Origin: Alphaproteobacteria bacterium
GTDB lineage: Bacteria > Pseudomonadota > Alphaproteobacteria > Rhizobiales > Devosiaceae
Direction: 5' to 3'
Assembly: GCA_018828145.1 (NCBI GenBank)
Contig: JAHJWO010000050.1
Location: forward strand, 1-64,000
Length of the DNA stretch: 64,000 bases
Shown piece after piece: positions 15,210-24,215 of this stretch (its first letter is position 1; every line of letters starts with the position of its first letter). The notes beneath the pieces were generated by a model. It was not told the DNA's origin, ran no database searches, and was given only the letters and a program-made list of their open reading frames with translations. The translations under genes and the position numbers were made by a program.

Positions 15210-17119
15210 TGCCCGGCTCCTTCGGTTCGACAGCGTCCCGTCCGACATCGAGCATGCGCCGTAGCTCGTCTCCCGTCAGTAGTCGGCGTTCAATCAACGC
15301 GTCGGCAACGGCCGCGATCTGCAGGGCGTGGCGCTGTGCAATGGCCAGCGCCCTCTGGAAGATCGTCCCGAGATCCCGGTCCACGATCGAGCGGAGGGAC
15401 GGATCGCGGGCCAGCGCCGTCATCAGCCCCGCTTCGTCCGCAAGATAGCCCAAGCCGTCCCCGAAGCCGTATGAGAGGTGGTTAGCCGCGATCAGCCGCG
15501 TCGCCTTGGCCAGATCCGAATCCTGCGAACCACCGGCCCCGGAACTCGCGTCGCCCAGCACGACCATCTCCGCGGCCCGTCCCGCCAGGATGAAGACGGC
15601 CAGGTCCCGGATGTCCGACAGCGTCATCAGAGGCTTGAAGGCATCGGCCACCAGGGTGTTGCCGCCGCTGCTGCCGACACCCGTGATCCTCACGGACTCG
15701 ACGCGGCCGATAGCGAGCGTTGAGGCCAGGACGGCATGTCCCGACTCGTGGACCGCGACACGCCGGATCACGCTGAACGGAAGGTCCGGTACCGGCGCGA
15801 TCTGGTGGATCAGGTCGGCGGCGACCATGGGCCGGCCTTGGGAGCGAGCAACTGCGCGGGCCGACCCAACCCATCCTGCCACGTCGGCGCCGGTGCCGCC
15901 GACCGCCAAAAGGGCGATGCGATGCAGTTCCTGATCGGTCAGATCATGGCCGACGCGCTGGCGCAGGATACCGAATAGCGCCTTGGCCTCGGGCGGTTCG
16001 ATCCGGATGATCCTGGACAATCGTCCCGGCCGCACCAGCGCGGAGTCGAGCCGGTCGGGGTAGTTCGTGGTCCCGATGACCACGAGACGATTGCTATGGT
16101 CGCTAGCGCCGTCGAGGATGGTCAGCATGCGGCCGACCATGGTGGTCCACCATTCCCGATGCCGAGAATCCAAGGCCGAACGGTCCGGGATAGCGTCGAT
16201 CTCATCAAGCAGGACCACGGCTGGGGCGTCCGCCTGTGCCCTGGCGAACAGCCCATCCATGGCCTTGATCACGCCGTCCAGATATCCGTTGGAACTGGAA
16301 AACCAATCGGCCACCGACGACGCGTGGAGCGGCAGTCCGCTGGACTTGGCCAGGCTTCTGACGAAAGTGGTCTTGCCCACGCCCGGAGGTCCGGCCAGCA
16401 CCACCATCCTATCGAGGGCTTCGAACGCGAGCTTGCCCTTCCTCCAGGACTCGAGGTCGGACATCAAACGCAGCCCCCAATCCATGGCTTCGCCGTAACC
16501 ATGCAGCTCCGCCAGTGGCGGGGTGGACGCTGCCGACGGCTCGTCGCGCAGTCGCTCCCGCGCCTGATGAAGGCGCTTGATGCAGGAGGCCGGGGTGGTG
16601 CCCGGCCGGATTGCGGCGGCGATGGTCTGGAACCCCAGACCGGATCCCAGCGAACTGGGAAGCGCCGGACATGGCCGCTGCGTGACCAGTTCGATCGTGC
16701 GCCGGATGTCCTTGGCGGTGGGGGACGGGAACTCCACGAGAATATCGGCGCTGGCGCGCATCAGTTCCGGCGAGCCCTTCGACGACCGTACCGCGATGAA
16801 GAGCACGCGCTTCCCGGACGACAGATACTGCGCGGAGTGTCCGCAGTCCGTCCTCCATGGCGCGGTTGGTCCGTGTGTTGTCGAAGATATTGTTCCACTT
16901 CGCCACTGAAGCGAGGGCAGTGCCGATCGGTGCGATCCAGTCGGTGCTGGGGACCACCAACATTGCGCATAGCGCCGGCTGCTCGGTGAGCCGCTTCCAG
17001 CCGCGTCCGACCAGCCGCTTGGCCATGACCAAGCACAGGACGCAGTCGGAGCGACCGACGCTCGGGTGATCCGCTCCCGGAACGAAGAGCGACTCCTCGT
17101 ACTCCTCGTTGTCAGCCAT
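15202..17119 (-). pseudogene. second FtsH-like AAA+/M41 protease, frame broken near 16,830
   Basis: Domain order matches the protease at 12.1-14.1 kb: an N-terminal family-specific part, AAA+ with Walker A AGPPGVGKT, Walker B VVLLDEID, GTTN and LVRPGR, then M41 with HESGH and SQDSDLAKAT. From ATG 17119 (MADNEEYEES) the frame is open to about 16,832. The homology then continues one base later (QYLSSGKRVLFIAV). The span is 1918 bases, one more than a multiple of three. The site is CTCCGCGCAGTATCTG, so a one-base insertion, an assembly error in CGCGC or a +1 programmed frameshift would all fit. If functional it needs the shift; otherwise a shorter protein from GTG 16806 is possible. Confidence 0.75.
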
Positions 17120-17320
17120 TCGCGGACCGCCCCGATACACGAGGGAAGGGCGTTTCTAGGGTGTTAAGGCGAGCAAGCATGTGCACACTCCGGAAGGGAC
17201 CGCATCGGTCTCCGGGATAGGGGCGTCATGCAGAGATTTGCATGCGAGAGGGAGGGATGTCGCCGGGTTCAAACCCGCGTGTGCTGCGTCATCGGATCCG
17301 GTCGTGAGGACCGGACGCGG

Positions 17321-17596
17321 TCATTCCGTTTTCGCCTTGAGGAGCACGCCGGCTCCCCCTGCGCCATCGACGAACACCACCCCGGCATCGTTGAACACCC
17401 TCACGATGTCCGACATGGTTCGCGGGCCGGGGATCCTCTCCCCGTTCTCGAGTCTGCTGATCGTGTTGATCCCGACGCGACACTGCTCGGCCGCTTCACT
17501 GCGGCTCCACCCCAGCAGGGCGCGGGCGGCCCTGATCTGGGCGGCGCCGATCCGGTCCTCTTCGGCCCGCTTCACATGCAGTCTCTTCGAATCCAT
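17321..17596 (-). CDS. XRE-family helix-turn-helix regulator, 91 aa
   Basis: Compact Cro/C1-type DNA-binding protein. The helix-turn-helix spans residues 22-55 (ARALLGWSRSEAAEQCRVGI followed by NTISRLENGER). The C-terminal part GVVFVDGAGGAGVLLK is typical of single-domain XRE regulators of this group. It stands alone, about 200 bp upstream of the second FtsH-like gene on the same strand, and could regulate that unit. No operator was assigned to it with confidence. Confidence 0.85.
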   Translation of the reverse strand: MDSKRLHVKRAEEDRIGAAQIRAARALLGWSRSEAAEQCRVGINTISRLENGERIPGPRTMSDIVRVFNDAGVVFVDGAGGAGVLLKAKTE

Positions 17597-17674
17597 CCCG
17601 CATATTCGTGGGGCCGGGCCATGGATGCAACAACAATGGTGGCGAATCTACCATTTGGACGAAAATACCGCTGA

Positions 17675-17977
17675 TCAGCGCGGACGGCCCAGTACGTAGA
17701 GCCGTGATAGGGTCCGGGCGTACCCTGCCTCTATGTCCAGGTAGTAGAGCGACGATGTCGTGATGGGACCGTCGGCGAGGAGCGGGTGCTGCGAGACAAC
17801 GCCGACCAATGCAGGGTCGAACCGGTAGCCCAGCGTCCAGCCGTCGATGCGAGGCGCGTCGGACAGTTGCGCGGCCGTTGGCCCCTGTCCGTCTTCGATA
17901 AGTTTGAGGTCGTCGGAAAGGCGGTGGAGGAGCTTGGCGGTACGGAGGACCCTTGGGTCCCTAAAGGTGAAATCCAT
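17675..17977 (-). CDS. small conserved protein, DUF6634-like, 100 aa
   Basis: The pattern AQLSDAPRIDGWTLGYRF, then GVVSQHPLLADGPITTSSLY and a terminal YARTLSRLYVLGRPR resembles the DUF6634 family of small proteins found in alphaproteobacterial accessory DNA. ATG 17977 is preferred over 18007 because it has CAGGA upstream. The family function is unknown. It is monocistronic as far as can be seen, lying 78 bp from the XRE gene. Confidence 0.6.
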   Translation of the reverse strand: MDFTFRDPRVLRTAKLLHRLSDDLKLIEDGQGPTAAQLSDAPRIDGWTLGYRFDPALVGVVSQHPLLADGPITTSSLYYLDIEAGYARTLSRLYVLGRPR

Positions 17978-18282
17978 GGTGATCCTGGGCCGGGATGCCG
18001 GCAACACAAGAGCGATGTTCGCCAGGCGCCTTGGCCCGCGTGGTGCATGGAAGAACCGACGAGCACGTCATAGCTCGACACATAGCGTTAATTAGGCATG
18101 CCGGGCGCCTTTTCAAGGCTGTTGCGGAAAAACTTCGGCGGTAAGCGCGACAGTGAAAGTCCTGCCCGACGCCTTTGTGGTGCACCTGTTCGACAGGGCG
18201 GGGCAGCTCGTACTGTCGGACGGCCGGTGCCGCTGCGGACGTCGGAACTGTCCTGCAGGGCTGTCGTCACCGCAATGGAGTT

Positions 18283-18798
18283 CTAGTCGTCTCGTTTGAA
18301 GAAGACCTGGCCCGCGATGCCTCCATAGTCGCCAAGGTATTCAACCAGTTCGGGATCCATTCCCAGTGCACGACCCGTCTCCTCCATATTCTCCACCCAA
18401 AGTGCCAAGAACACTTTGGTGACCGCCTCGGCGTTCTCGGTGAGGTTGGCGAGGAAGGAATTCGCGACGGCGCGTCCTTGTTCAGTGTTGAGGTCGAACC
18501 CGGTTATCCGAGTAACGTCATGGATCAATGCGTTGCGATCGGTGAGGAACGCCTCGAGTACTTCGGCGAAATCGTCTCGGATTTCTATGCGCTGCTTCAC
18601 AGCCTTTATCAGCGCCCCCAGCGTGGCTTTCCTGTATACGGTGATTTCTCCGGCGAGTTGATCCATAGTCTTGGCACTTGAGTCAGGGAGTACGTGCCTC
18701 AAAACCGCTCCGATGAGACGCTCGCTCATCTGCATGTAGATGACCAAGGCCCCGAGACTGGCCAAGGTATCGTCCATCGCGCCGACTTCATCACCCAT
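18283..18798 (-). CDS. hypothetical helical protein, 171 aa
   Basis: Not recognised. It is almost wholly helical and acidic (LASLGALVIYMQMSERLIGA, DDFAEVLEAFLTDRNALIHD), with no membrane segment despite a hydrophobic first helix. The RNALIHDV segment resembles the RNxxxH motif of HEPN-type RNases, with Arg, Asn and His in the right order. A full HEPN assignment needs structure comparison. It stands alone on the minus strand in the island. Confidence 0.6.
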   Translation of the reverse strand: MGDEVGAMDDTLASLGALVIYMQMSERLIGAVLRHVLPDSSAKTMDQLAGEITVYRKATLGALIKAVKQRIEIRDDFAEVLEAFLTDRNALIHDVTRITGFDLNTEQGRAVANSFLANLTENAEAVTKVFLALWVENMEETGRALGMDPELVEYLGDYGGIAGQVFFKRDD

Positions 18799-18984
18799 AT
18801 CAGTCGCATCATCCTTTCGTTCGGCGCCATTGTCATACCAGCACCTTCTAGCATCGAGATGTAAGCGCTCGTGTCCCGCCCCCGAGGTCGCCCGACCCCG
18901 GAACCAACAGCAGCGCTGCGCCCAGTTTCAAGCCGACTTTGGATCTCACGCATACGACCGCAGGAGTGGCCGCGTCTGCTGCCG

Positions 18985-19083
18985 CTGCTGGCCGACGGCG
19001 GGCGGATCGTCAATTTCTCCTCGGGCCTGACCCGAGTGTCCTAGCCGGGCTTCTCGGCGTACTCCGCTGCCAAGGGTGCCGGT
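18985..19083 (+). pseudogene. remnant of a short-chain dehydrogenase
   Basis: The plus strand encodes a piece typical of SDR enzymes: ADGGRIVNFSSGLTRVS, a TAG stop at about 19041, then PGFSAYSAAKGAG with the Tyr-x3-Lys active-site pair. No open frame extends on either side. It is a decayed fragment, probably once paired with the nearby LysR gene. The following bases to 19335 hold nothing I can support. Confidence 0.6.
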
Positions 19084-19335
19084 ACGCTAGTACGGTGCGG
19101 AGTCGCTGGCTAGACAGGACCGAGTTGGTTTCGATCGTCGAATGCAGGGTTGCCGCCGTCACGCACCTGCTTCTCCAGTGTGCCGAGATGTCGGGTGTTC
19201 GTTCCCTGTGCAAATGGCTGCGGCAGGGGGAACCGAGGCGGCAGGCCCACTGGAAGCTCCAGGGCCATCCCAAGCCCAGCGGACACCTGCTCATGCACGA
19301 TTTAGGTTGGTGAACCTCTGGACGTGGTATGGCGA

Positions 19336-19596
19336 CTACCGCGCCTTTCGCACTGCCCTGCCGGCTCGATCAGCGCAGTTGCTCACTTGCCGCGCGGCCG
19401 GTCGCATATGCAGCGACCCATCGACGATTTCGACCCCCAGGTCGTCGAGCAGCCATTGGTCTGCGTCCCGGAGTTCCCTGGGAACCGGATGCTTGTTTGC
19501 GGGTACGGTTATCCCTCTCAGCCAGTGGCCAAGCTTTTTTGACACTTCGAAGGCGCTGTGTATGGCGGGTGGGAGACGGCGGCGGGGACCGGTCAT
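19336..19596 (-). CDS. small protein divergent from lysR, DUF1127-like tail
   Basis: 86 residues. ATG 19596 has AAGGAC upstream. The central piece PRELRDADQWLLDDLGVEI is like the DUF1127 core (LxxLxDxxLxDIGL), although the flanks are longer than in standard DUF1127 proteins. DUF1127 genes often lie divergent from a LysR regulator in Hyphomicrobiales, as here. The shared upstream region contains a LysR-type palindrome. The family assignment is tentative. Confidence 0.5.
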   Translation of the reverse strand: MTGPRRRLPPAIHSAFEVSKKLGHWLRGITVPANKHPVPRELRDADQWLLDDLGVEIVDGSLHMRPAARQVSNCADRAGRAVRKAR

Positions 19597-19667
19597 GGGC
19601 GTGTCCTTTGTACAGACCTCAACCTCGGCGGCACACGCTCATCGATCAAACGAATGTTTTTTCGATT

Positions 19668-19690
19668 TAACATCGAGAAGATCGATGTTA
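19668..19690. promoter_or_regulatory. LysR-type binding palindrome
   Basis: TAACATCGA-GAAGA-TCGATGTTA is a perfect 9-bp inverted repeat with a 5-bp spacer, ending 10 bp before the lysR start and about 70 bp before the divergent small gene. Its size and place fit autoregulation by the LysR protein. Confidence 0.7.
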
Positions 19691-19700
19691 TTGAAAGCGG

Positions 19701-20570
19701 ATGACCGTTCTCGATCCTGATTTCCTGAGAAGCTTTCTCGCTATTGCCGATACTGGCAGCTACGGCACGGCTGCCACGCGTGTTCACAAGACACAGTCCA
19801 CTGTCTCGGCGCAGATGAAGCGACTGGAAGAGCTTTTGGATGTCGCCCTGTTCGAAAGGGTCGGCCGAAGAAACCTTCTGACCCCGGAGGGCAACCGGCT
19901 GCTGCATTACGCGAGGTCGATTGTTCGCCTCAATGACGAGACCTTCGGCGCCTTCAGGCCTAAACAGTCGCGCGAGACCATCAAGCTGGGGATGAGCGAC
20001 GACTATGCTCAGGCATTCCTGCTCCCCGCCCTGGCGCGCTTTTCTCAACGCTATCCGCAGGTAGAGGTTGAGGTCCTCACCACGGATTCCCGCTCTTTGC
20101 GTCAGGAGGACGAAACCGGCGGCTTCGACGCGATCGTGGCGTCGTGCAGCTCCGGTCTTGGCGAGCTCGAGGTCCTACGAACCGACCGACTGCACTGGAT
20201 CGGCAGGGTCGGAACATCGCTTCATGCCGAAGAGACCATTCCACTCGCGTTGTGGGCCGACGGTTGCGCGTGGCGGGAAGTGGGTCTCGCCGCCCTGGCC
20301 GGGTCCGAGCGCGCCTATCGTGTCATGCACACCACGTCGAACGCTCCCCTCCTGCGAGCTGTGGTGGCGGAAGGAATGGCGGTCACCGTGGGACCAGACT
20401 GGTACCTCGCACCGGGGCTTACTGTTCTCGCCGAAATGGACAGGTGCTGCCCTCTCGGTGAGGACAGCGTGGGCATGAGGGTGCTGAACCCGGTGATCTC
20501 GGAATCGCTTTCTATCTTCCTCGACTATCTGAGGATCTGTTTCAGGTCACCCGGTGAAACGCTGGGCTAG
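19701..20570 (+). CDS. LysR-family transcriptional regulator
   Basis: 289 residues. The N-terminal winged helix-turn-helix is clear (FLAIADTGSYGTAATRVHKT followed by QSTVSAQMKRLEELL). The effector domain starts near residue 90 (ETIKLGMSDDYAQAFLLPAL). The length is only slightly short of the normal 295-310 residues. The last codons overlap the end of the IS66 passenger region, so the C-terminus may have been changed by the insertion. Target genes may be the divergent small gene and the decayed SDR. The ligand is unknown. Confidence 0.88.
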   Translation: MTVLDPDFLRSFLAIADTGSYGTAATRVHKTQSTVSAQMKRLEELLDVALFERVGRRNLLTPEGNRLLHYARSIVRLNDETFGAFRPKQSRETIKLGMSDDYAQAFLLPALARFSQRYPQVEVEVLTTDSRSLRQEDETGGFDAIVASCSSGLGELEVLRTDRLHWIGRVGTSLHAEETIPLALWADGCAWREVGLAALAGSERAYRVMHTTSNAPLLRAVVAEGMAVTVGPDWYLAPGLTVLAEMDRCCPLGEDSVGMRVLNPVISESLSIFLDYLRICFRSPGETLG

Positions 20571-20789
20571 TCCAGTATGCTCACGGATGAGGTCGCGCAA
20601 GCACTTGATGCCGTAGGGGGTAAAGGCCATGACGCCGTCTTTGTCGTCCAGGCTGAAGACCCAGATGACGCCATCCTCAGGCTCCATCTCGATGGCGACT
20701 TCAAGAAGCCAGTCGATGTCCTCACCAAGTTCAACCGCAACACGGTCGATGGTTTTGACGGAGCTTTCCTTGTTGAGCTGTGTGGTCAT
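20547..20789 (-). CDS. small passenger protein, 80 aa
   Basis: Not recognised. It starts 18 bp after the pRiA4b-like gene and is acidic (DRVAVELGEDIDWLLEVAIE, GVIWVFSLDDKDGVMAFTPY), with a strand-rich core and a helical tail. The tight spacing suggests the same transcript as tnpC. Its 3' end overlaps the lysR 3' end on the other strand by 24 bases. It is probably an IS66 passenger of unknown role. Confidence 0.6.
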   Translation of the reverse strand: MTTQLNKESSVKTIDRVAVELGEDIDWLLEVAIEMEPEDGVIWVFSLDDKDGVMAFTPYGIKCLRDLIREHTGLAQRFTG

Positions 20790-20807
20790 GGGGCCTGGTG
20801 AACCGGG

Positions 20808-21413
20808 TTAGTTGATGCGGTTCCTGGACTTCTCAAACCCGGCCTTCCCCACCGCGCGCCTGCGGGCGAGTTTGGCGAGGCGCGCAGTGATGACGTCCAG
20901 TCCGATGTCGGTCGGATCGAAGGGACGTCCATACCAGGTCATGACGCTGTCGTGCTCACGATGTTTGGGATCTGCAATGGCTTCGAGGAACTCTTCGAAG
21001 CCCGGCAGGCCGCCTACATCTTCTGGTGGGGCGCGACGGGCGCCGTCGACAAAGCGCGGGTAGTCGACCATCGGGTCTGCAGCGACAACTTCCTCGACCA
21101 CAACACTATGGCGCCAGTCGTCGCCAAAATCGTAGGTGTAGGTGAAGCGGGTCTCACCGCGGGCCAGAATAGCGCCGAGACGGATGTAGCGCGCGTCGCG
21201 CATATCGTCGCCCCAGTCGGGATCGGGATAGCCATAGCGGCGGTCGCCGACCTCGAACTGGAAGAGATGATAGTCCTCAAACAGCATGGCGGCCTGGATA
21301 ACATCGTGCACTGCCTTGAGAGTGCTGGTCAGGGGCACCTCGACGCGCCGCCAAATGGCGGGCTCCACATCGTCGAGCTGGATGTGGAGCCGGACAATAC
21401 GGTCGTTGTTCAC
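20808..21413 (-). CDS. plasmid pRiA4b ORF-3-like protein
   Basis: 201 residues with the pRiA4b ORF-3 family pattern: VRLHIQLDDVEPAIWRRVEV, LHDVIQAAM-like helix, HLFQFEVGDRRYGYPD and FTYTYDFGDDWRHSVVVEE. The family is widespread, of unknown function, and often accompanies IS66 elements. The chosen GTG at 21413 overlaps the tnpC stop (GTGA), so translation is coupled. It continues the tnpC transcript as a passenger gene. Confidence 0.85.
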   Translation of the reverse strand: MNNDRIVRLHIQLDDVEPAIWRRVEVPLTSTLKAVHDVIQAAMLFEDYHLFQFEVGDRRYGYPDPDWGDDMRDARYIRLGAILARGETRFTYTYDFGDDWRHSVVVEEVVAADPMVDYPRFVDGARRAPPEDVGGLPGFEEFLEAIADPKHREHDSVMTWYGRPFDPTDIGLDVITARLAKLARRRAVGKAGFEKSRNRIN

Positions 21414-23062
21414 GCGGTCTTCCTGATCTGATGTTGGGCCACCCAGTTCCACGGCATCAGGTCGTCCAGCTGGTGGCTGGGATGATCGGCGATACGGGCA
21501 AGAACATCGGCGAGCCAGGCCTGCGGGTCAACATCGTTGAGCTTGGCGGTGGCGATGAGGCTGTACATGAACGCGGCCCGCTGCCCGCCACGGTCGGAGC
21601 CGGCGAATAGCCAGGACTTCCTTCCAAGTGCGATACCTCTCAGAGCCCGCTCTGCGGCATTGTTGGTCAGACAGACCCTGCCATCCTGAAGGAACTGGGT
21701 AAATGCGGGCCAGCGCTTGAACATGTAGTCCATGGCCTTGGCCAGATCGTCGTGCCGCGACAATCCGGGGCGGTGCTTGTGCATCAGGGCTTCGAGTTCG
21801 TCCACCAATGGCGCGCTCAGCTCGCGCCTGACCGTCAACCGCTCAGGTGATGACCGGCCGTTAATGGACCGCTCGACCTCAAACAGGCGATCCATGCGCT
21901 GCACGATATCGAGGGCCAGCGGTGAGATCGGCGCCGACTTCTTGCCATCGGCCTTGCGGCGGGCGCTCGCTTCGATATCGGCCAGCACGAAGAAGGCGCG
22001 GCGCGCATGGCTCCAGCATCCTGCCTCGGTGATCGGCCCGGGATGGCGGCCAGCGTCATAGAGCCGGGCGTAGCCGCCATAGGCATCGGCCTGCAGTATC
22101 CCGGACCAGTCGGCCAGATGCTGCCGTGGATGTTCACCAGCGCGGTTGGGCGAATAGTAGAACAGTGCCGCCGGCGGCGCCGGGCCGCCAAAGGGTCGAT
22201 CATCCCGGACATAGGTCCAGATCCGGCCCGTTGCCGTCTTGCCCCGGGCCAAGACCGGCACGGTGGTATCGTCCCCGTGCAGCCGTTCGGCGGCCATGAC
22301 ACGGGCGGCAAGCCGATGGTGCAAGGGCTCGAGCACGGCCGCGGCTGCACCCACCTGGTCGGCCAGGGTCGACAGGCTAAGCGGCACGCCTTCGCGGCCA
22401 TAGCGCTCGACCTGCCGGTTGAGCGGCTGATGCTGCCCGTACTTCTCGAACAGCATCATCGCCAGCAAACCGGGCCCAGCCCAGCCGCGGGCCACCACAT
22501 GGAAGGGCGCCGGGGGCTGGCTGATCTTCTCGCAGTCCCGGCAGGCGACCTTCTCGCGCACTGTCTGGATGACCTTCCACTGGCGTGGGATCACCTCAAG
22601 CGTCTCGGTGACGTCTTCACCGATCCGGATCAACCGGGTTCCGCCGCAGGCCGGGCAGGCGCAGGGCGCCGCAATGACACGGCGCTCACGTGGCAGATGC
22701 TCGGGGAAGGGCTGGCGTGATGGCCGGCGGCGTCTAAAGCCGGGTGCATCGGCGACCTTGCGGGCCGCTACCTGGGCCACCGCTTCGTCCTGGCTGGCCG
22801 TGGCCTCCAACTCCTCGAGCTGGAGCTCGAGTTGATCCAGCAGGCGACTGCCGCGCTCGGACTTGCTGCCGAAAAGCTGGTGCTTGAGCTTCTCGATCTG
22901 CAGCTTGAGATGGGCGATCAACGCTTGGTCGTCGGACCCCTCAGCTCGAACAGTTGCTGCCTCGGCCTTGGCTTCTGCAACTTCGATCCGCGCAGCCGCC
23001 AACGCCGCCTTGAGGGCTTCCACGTCATCGGGCATGGGCGAAACGCTGGCTTGCATGACCAT
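21410..23062 (-). CDS. tnpC: IS66 transposase TnpC
   Basis: About 550 residues. A leucine-zipper-like coiled coil (LKAALAAARIEVAEAKAEAA) comes first, then a Cys-rich zinc region (APCACPACGGTRLIRIGE), the catalytic domain (GDDTTVPVLARGKTATGRIW, LQADAYGGYARLYD, LTNNAAERALRGIALGRKSW) and the IS66 C-terminal domain (LADVLARIADHPSHQLDDLM). ATG 23062 is used; a TTG at 23098 is in frame but has no support. The frame is intact. Confidence 0.9.
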   Translation of the reverse strand: MVMQASVSPMPDDVEALKAALAAARIEVAEAKAEAATVRAEGSDDQALIAHLKLQIEKLKHQLFGSKSERGSRLLDQLELQLEELEATASQDEAVAQVAARKVADAPGFRRRRPSRQPFPEHLPRERRVIAAPCACPACGGTRLIRIGEDVTETLEVIPRQWKVIQTVREKVACRDCEKISQPPAPFHVVARGWAGPGLLAMMLFEKYGQHQPLNRQVERYGREGVPLSLSTLADQVGAAAAVLEPLHHRLAARVMAAERLHGDDTTVPVLARGKTATGRIWTYVRDDRPFGGPAPPAALFYYSPNRAGEHPRQHLADWSGILQADAYGGYARLYDAGRHPGPITEAGCWSHARRAFFVLADIEASARRKADGKKSAPISPLALDIVQRMDRLFEVERSINGRSSPERLTVRRELSAPLVDELEALMHKHRPGLSRHDDLAKAMDYMFKRWPAFTQFLQDGRVCLTNNAAERALRGIALGRKSWLFAGSDRGGQRAAFMYSLIATAKLNDVDPQAWLADVLARIADHPSHQLDDLMPWNWVAQHQIRKTA

Positions 23063-23126
23063 GATGGAATCATAGCCGCCCTCCGGCGTGAAGCACAAAG
23101 TGCTCCGTCAGCCGAAGAAATGTGGT

Positions 23127-23474
23127 CTATCCCGCCTGCGTCGGACGCCAGCTCTGCTGCGGGTTGCGCCATTCGATCCCTTCGAGCAAATAGCCCATCT
23201 GGCCGCCACTCAGATGGACGACGCCGCCAACCGTGGAGGGCCAGATGAAGCGACCCCGCTCCAGGCGCTTGGCATAGAGCGACAGACCCACACCGTCGTG
23301 CCAGAGCGCCTTGATCAGCGAGCCGCTGCGGCCTCGAAACACGAACACGTCCCCGGCAAACGGATCCCGCCCCAGCCCTTCCTGGACCAGCAGTGCCAAA
23401 CCGCCCATCCCTTTGCGCATATCGGTATGGCCGCTGGCCAGCCACACCCGGACATCGGAGCGAACCGGGATCAT
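23127..23474 (-). CDS. tnpB: IS66 accessory protein TnpB
   Basis: 115 residues with the TnpB signature VWLASGHTDMRKGMGGLALL and DVFVFRGRSGSLIKALWHDG, the standard IS66 Orf2. It is needed for IS66 transposition, with unknown mechanism. ATG 23474 overlaps the tnpA stop as ATGA. The frame is intact. Confidence 0.93.
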   Translation of the reverse strand: MIPVRSDVRVWLASGHTDMRKGMGGLALLVQEGLGRDPFAGDVFVFRGRSGSLIKALWHDGVGLSLYAKRLERGRFIWPSTVGGVVHLSGGQMGYLLEGIEWRNPQQSWRPTQAG

Positions 23475-23827
23475 CGCAATGCCCGCAGCACCGCCAGGAC
23501 CAATCGAGCGGGCGCCGTCGCCCCAATGCTCACCGTCGTTCCTCCAGCCAGGTCGAGCCGGATCGCCGGACTATCTGCACGACCATCCCCGGAAACGGCC
23601 GCCGCCACAAGACCTTCGTCCTCGGCGATGACGGCGGGCACGAACATAGCATCGGACTGCTGGACGTCGCGGCGCCACTTATAGATCAAGCTCGTCGACA
23701 CATCGAACTGCCGAGCAACTTCGGCAATCACAGCGCCTGGCGCGAACGACGCCACCACAATCTCCTCACGCTCCGCCGGGCTCCAGCGACGTCGACGCTC
23801 CGAGCCCGAAATAACCGTCATATGCAT
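23471..23827 (-). CDS. tnpA: IS66 accessory protein TnpA
   Basis: 118 residues. A helix-turn-helix of the IS3/IS66 OrfA type is at RRRWSPAEREEIVVASF and AEVARQFDVSTSLIYKWRRD. The C-terminal part (VSIGATAPARLVLAVLRALR) is typical of IS66 TnpA. ATG 23827 or ATG 23821 could start it. It is the first gene of the element. Confidence 0.9.
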   Translation of the reverse strand: MHMTVISGSERRRRWSPAEREEIVVASFAPGAVIAEVARQFDVSTSLIYKWRRDVQQSDAMFVPAVIAEDEGLVAAAVSGDGRADSPAIRLDLAGGTTVSIGATAPARLVLAVLRALR

Positions 23828-23913
23828 TATGCTGCGCTCTTAACTGCGTCCTTATGAGCGCAGCATCAGCGCCAAGCACCATCATCGCAAGGCGGCCTCC
23901 GCCGGAGGCTTAC

Positions 23914-24215
23914 GCCGCTCGGGCAGGTTGAGGCGAACCGCCAGCGACGGCTGCGCCGCTGCCACGGCGTGGCGGAATATCTGTTCGAGAAGGGCGCGAT
24001 CCGTCATCTTCTCCCCGCTTGCGATTCTGTTGCGGCAAGGGTAGCCGGCATGGCTGGCATCCGAGTGTCAAACCAGCGACATAGAGTCCGGCTAGCGGCA
24101 AGGCATTGGAGTTTCAATGACCGATCGGCGCGGTATTCTAGGCCCGCTTACAATCGAACTTGCTGCTTCTTTACTCAGAGAACCCGAAAACAAAGCTCTG
24201 GCGCATGTAATTTGG
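23914..24215. other. non-coding flank right of IS66
   Basis: About 300 bases between the IS66 end and the SDR stop. I see no gene, RNA or clear terminator in it. From about 24,100 the sequence becomes less GC-rich than the island to the left, so this may be the junction with the catabolic region. Confidence 0.4.

Larger units (their letters stand above)
20547..23913 (-). mobile_element. IS66-family insertion sequence with passenger genes
   Basis: Three transposition genes in the IS66 order (tnpA, tnpB, tnpC) read leftward. The end beside tnpA is placed at 23913, where the inward sequence begins GTAAGC, the usual IS66 terminus. No matching GTAAGC end was found on the other side, so the left boundary is only the last passenger gene. 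That end may be lost or diverged. Confidence 0.75.

Noticed and set aside
17255-17275. T-loop-like sequence GGGTTCAAACCC, possible tRNA
   Set aside because: No matching acceptor, D-arm or anticodon arm could be built around it, and the stem pairing breaks after three base pairs.
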